DNA of 64,000 bases. Source: Pseudonocardia endophytica. Its GTDB lineage: Bacteria; Actinomycetota; Actinomycetes; Mycobacteriales; Pseudonocardiaceae. Shown piece by piece: positions 62,355 to 64,000 of the stretch. The stretch's first letter is position 1; each line of letters begins with the position of its first letter. Location: positions 3,906,001-3,970,000 of the forward strand of contig NZ_SMFZ01000001.1 of assembly GCF_004339565.1 (NCBI RefSeq), written 5' to 3'. A program made the position numbers and the translations under genes. The notes under the pieces are model-generated. The model did not search any database. It was not told the origin of the DNA and was given only the letters and a program-made list of their open reading frames with translations.

Positions 62355-63964
62355 GGCGCTCCTCCGGACAGGACGGCTGCCGCCTGGCCGACGAGCGTGC
62401 CGAGCGGTCCGGTGGTGACGCCCAGCAGCGCGCACGCCGCCAGGCCGCCGACGATCGCCGCGACCGCCGTCCCCGGCAGTGCGGCGGTGCCGGGGACGCG
62501 GGCCGCGCCCGGGACGTCGGCGGGCCGGATGACGTGGTCGGCGACGGTGTGCTCGGAGGTCGGTCCCGGGTCGGTCCGTCCGGCAGCGGCCGGGCCGGTC
62601 GTGACGGGACCTGACCTGCGCGGGTCCGGTTCCGTGCCCCGCCAGGACGTGGCCGGGCCGAGCAGCATCCGGCCGGTGTGTCCGAGCAGGGCCGCGGAGG
62701 CGACCAGGACGAGCACGAACGCGACGGCGACGGCCCAGCCCAGGCCGGCGTCGAACCCGGCACCGGCGATCGCCAGCTCGCTGGCGAACAGACTGAACGG
62801 CGGGAACCCGACGAGGGCCAGCACGCCGGCCCCGAAGCACCCGGCCAGCACCGGGGAGCGCGCGGCGAGCGCGGTGACGTCGTCGATCCGGCTGGTGCCG
62901 GTGTACTGCGACACGTGCCCGGCCGTCAGGAACAGCGTGCTCTTGGCCAGGCCGTGGCCGAGCACGTGCAGCAGCACGGCGGCGGTGGCGACCGGGCCGC
63001 CGACGGCCGCGCCGAGCGCGAGCAGTCCCATGTGCTCGATGCTCGAGTAGGCCAGCATCCGCTTGTAGTCGCGCTGGGCCAGCAGCAGGCTCGCCGCGAT
63101 CGCCAGTGACGCGAGCGCGACGAGCACCAGCAGGCCGCGGGCGAACGCGGGGCCCAGCGCCGCGTCCGAGACGGCGCGCACCCGCAGCAGTGCGTAGCAG
63201 GCGATCGACAGCAGCACACCCGACATCAACGCCGACACCGGAGCCGGGGCCTGGCTGTGCGCGTCCGGGAGCCACGCGTGCAGCGGGGCCAGCCCGGCCT
63301 TCGTGCCGAAGCCCAGCACGAGCAGCACCACGGCGATCCGGGTGACGCCGGGTTCCAGCCCGCCCGCCGCGGCCTGCAGGTCGACCCAGGCCAGCCCGGA
63401 GCCGGCGTGGCCCGCGGCGGAGTCCAGCAGCAGCGTCCCCAGCAGGGCCAGCGCGATGCCGGTCGAGCAGATCACCACGTACTTCCACGCCGCCTCCACG
63501 GCCGGGCGGGTGCGCCGCTGCCCGACCAGGAATGCGGTCACCACGGTGGTCGCCTCGATCGCCACCCAGAGCAGCCCCAGGTTCGCCGCGAGTACGGCCA
63601 GCGCCATGGTGGACAGGAACAGCTGGACCAGCGCGCAGTGCCGGGCCGCGGTCCGCGCGGTGGCCCGGCCGGCGCGGATCTCGCCGCGCAGGTGCGCGGG
63701 CGTCGCGACGCACGCGATCAGCCCGACGGCGGCGACCACCAGCAGCATGAACGCGCTCGGCGCGTCCGCGCGGAGCAGGGCCCACGGCGTCGCGGGCGGG
63801 TCCCCGGACGTGACCAGCACGGCCAGCGCGACGGCCGCGGTGAGCACGAGGCAGGCCGACACGATGCCCGGCCACGCCCGCACCCGGCGCCTGCGCACGA
63901 GGAGATGACCGGCCGCGGCCAGCGCGGGCAGGGCGACGGGAGCGACCAGTACCAGCAGGACCAT
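62351..63964 (-). CDS. Proton-translocating antiporter-like membrane subunit (HyfF/NuoN/MrpD-like)
   Basis: A 537-residue polytopic protein with about fourteen helices. It carries the family's charged residues: Glu137 in WVAIEATTV, and Lys222 in GFGTKAGLAPLHAWLPDAHS, the discontinuous-helix region. HGLAKSTLFLTAGH is a second conserved lysine-containing helix. An unusual Pro/Thr-rich loop (~450-500) lies before the last helix. In hydrogenase-4 and complex I such subunits couple redox to ion pumping. ATG 63964 touches the stop of the upstream gene. Confidence 0.92.
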   Translation of the reverse strand: MVLLVLVAPVALPALAAAGHLLVRRRRVRAWPGIVSACLVLTAAVALAVLVTSGDPPATPWALLRADAPSAFMLLVVAAVGLIACVATPAHLRGEIRAGRATARTAARHCALVQLFLSTMALAVLAANLGLLWVAIEATTVVTAFLVGQRRTRPAVEAAWKYVVICSTGIALALLGTLLLDSAAGHAGSGLAWVDLQAAAGGLEPGVTRIAVVLLVLGFGTKAGLAPLHAWLPDAHSQAPAPVSALMSGVLLSIACYALLRVRAVSDAALGPAFARGLLVLVALASLAIAASLLLAQRDYKRMLAYSSIEHMGLLALGAAVGGPVATAAVLLHVLGHGLAKSTLFLTAGHVSQYTGTSRIDDVTALAARSPVLAGCFGAGVLALVGFPPFSLFASELAIAGAGFDAGLGWAVAVAFVLVLVASAALLGHTGRMLLGPATSWRGTEPDPRRSGPVTTGPAAAGRTDPGPTSEHTVADHVIRPADVPGAARVPGTAALPGTAVAAIVGGLAACALLGVTTGPLGTLVGQAAAVLSGGAP

Positions 63965-64000
63965 CAGTCGTGCAGCTCCCTGAGCTCGTCGAGGTCGGTG
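63964..64000 (-). CDS. C-terminus of an upstream gene in the hydrogenase-like operon
   Basis: Only the last 11 residues (TDLDELRELHD) and the stop are in the window. The stop shares one base with the start of the HyfF-like gene (TGATG), showing operon membership. By position it is probably a small HyfE-like membrane subunit; this cannot be confirmed from 11 residues. Confidence 0.6.
   Translation of the reverse strand, partial: TDLDELRELHD

Overview
The window is high-GC actinobacterial DNA (GC-rich third codon positions, GTG and TTG starts, many 1-4 base stop/start overlaps). The gene set (HspR-controlled dnaK operon and clpB, PPE/EspG genes, MarP, a mycobacterial-type Crp, an ArsA pair) and gene order recalled from Mycobacterium tuberculosis point to the Pseudonocardiaceae, most likely Pseudonocardia or a close relative. 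This is chromosomal core sequence with accessory insertions. I see no tRNA, rRNA, CRISPR array, transposase or phage gene.

Layout. 1-6922: tail of a type IV secretion-like cluster (VirB4/TraC-type ATPase, VirB6/TrbL-type membrane protein, VirB8/TcpC-like protein, two-domain cell-wall hydrolase). 6941-10393: a small hypothetical gene convergent with a PPE-like gene and two EspG-like genes. 10528-14996: dnaK-grpE-dnaJ-hspR behind an HspR operator (HAIR). 15001-20637: an MFS transporter, a peptide-type ABC importer without its ATPases, and a TauD-like dioxygenase. 20656-22951: flavohaemoglobin and a PPOX-family protein. 23158-23939: two tandem secreted paralogues of unknown function. 23986-29110: a membrane TPR protein and an AAA+ ATPase divergent from clpB, with a second HAIR between them. 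29346-36246: YbaB-like protein, two SDRs flanking a Baeyer-Villiger-type monooxygenase, pyrE, a SpoU methyltransferase and a DedA protein. 36338-44155: sigma factor and small membrane protein, fba, DUF3151, FUSC protein, acyltransferase, TetR regulator with two tiny membrane proteins, and purA. 44418-60350: an MFS gene, then a block colinear with the M. tuberculosis Rv3671c-Rv3680 order as I recall it (marP, Nudix, thioredoxin, nth, small membrane protein, crp, metallo-hydrolase, RidA, DUF4177, two ArsA ATPases), interrupted by an MFS gene, a second Nudix gene, an oxidoreductase and a tandem pair of novel paralogues. 60356-64000: an ArsR regulator resembling Rv0081 and the end of a hydrogenase-4-like operon whose large subunit lacks the nickel-iron cysteines.

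How they work together. HspR encoded at 14526 probably controls its own operon and, through the second HAIR, clpB; that operator is also close enough to the AAA+/TPR genes to link them to protein quality control. The marP-Nudix-thioredoxin-nth operon and the ArsA pair form a conserved envelope/stress block. The right end is a putative membrane redox complex that cannot be a nickel-iron hydrogenase as encoded. The best candidates for undescribed biology are the secreted twin proteins (23158-23939), the AAA+/TPR pair beside clpB, the paralogue pair at 54276-57427 and the cysteine-less hydrogenase-like complex.
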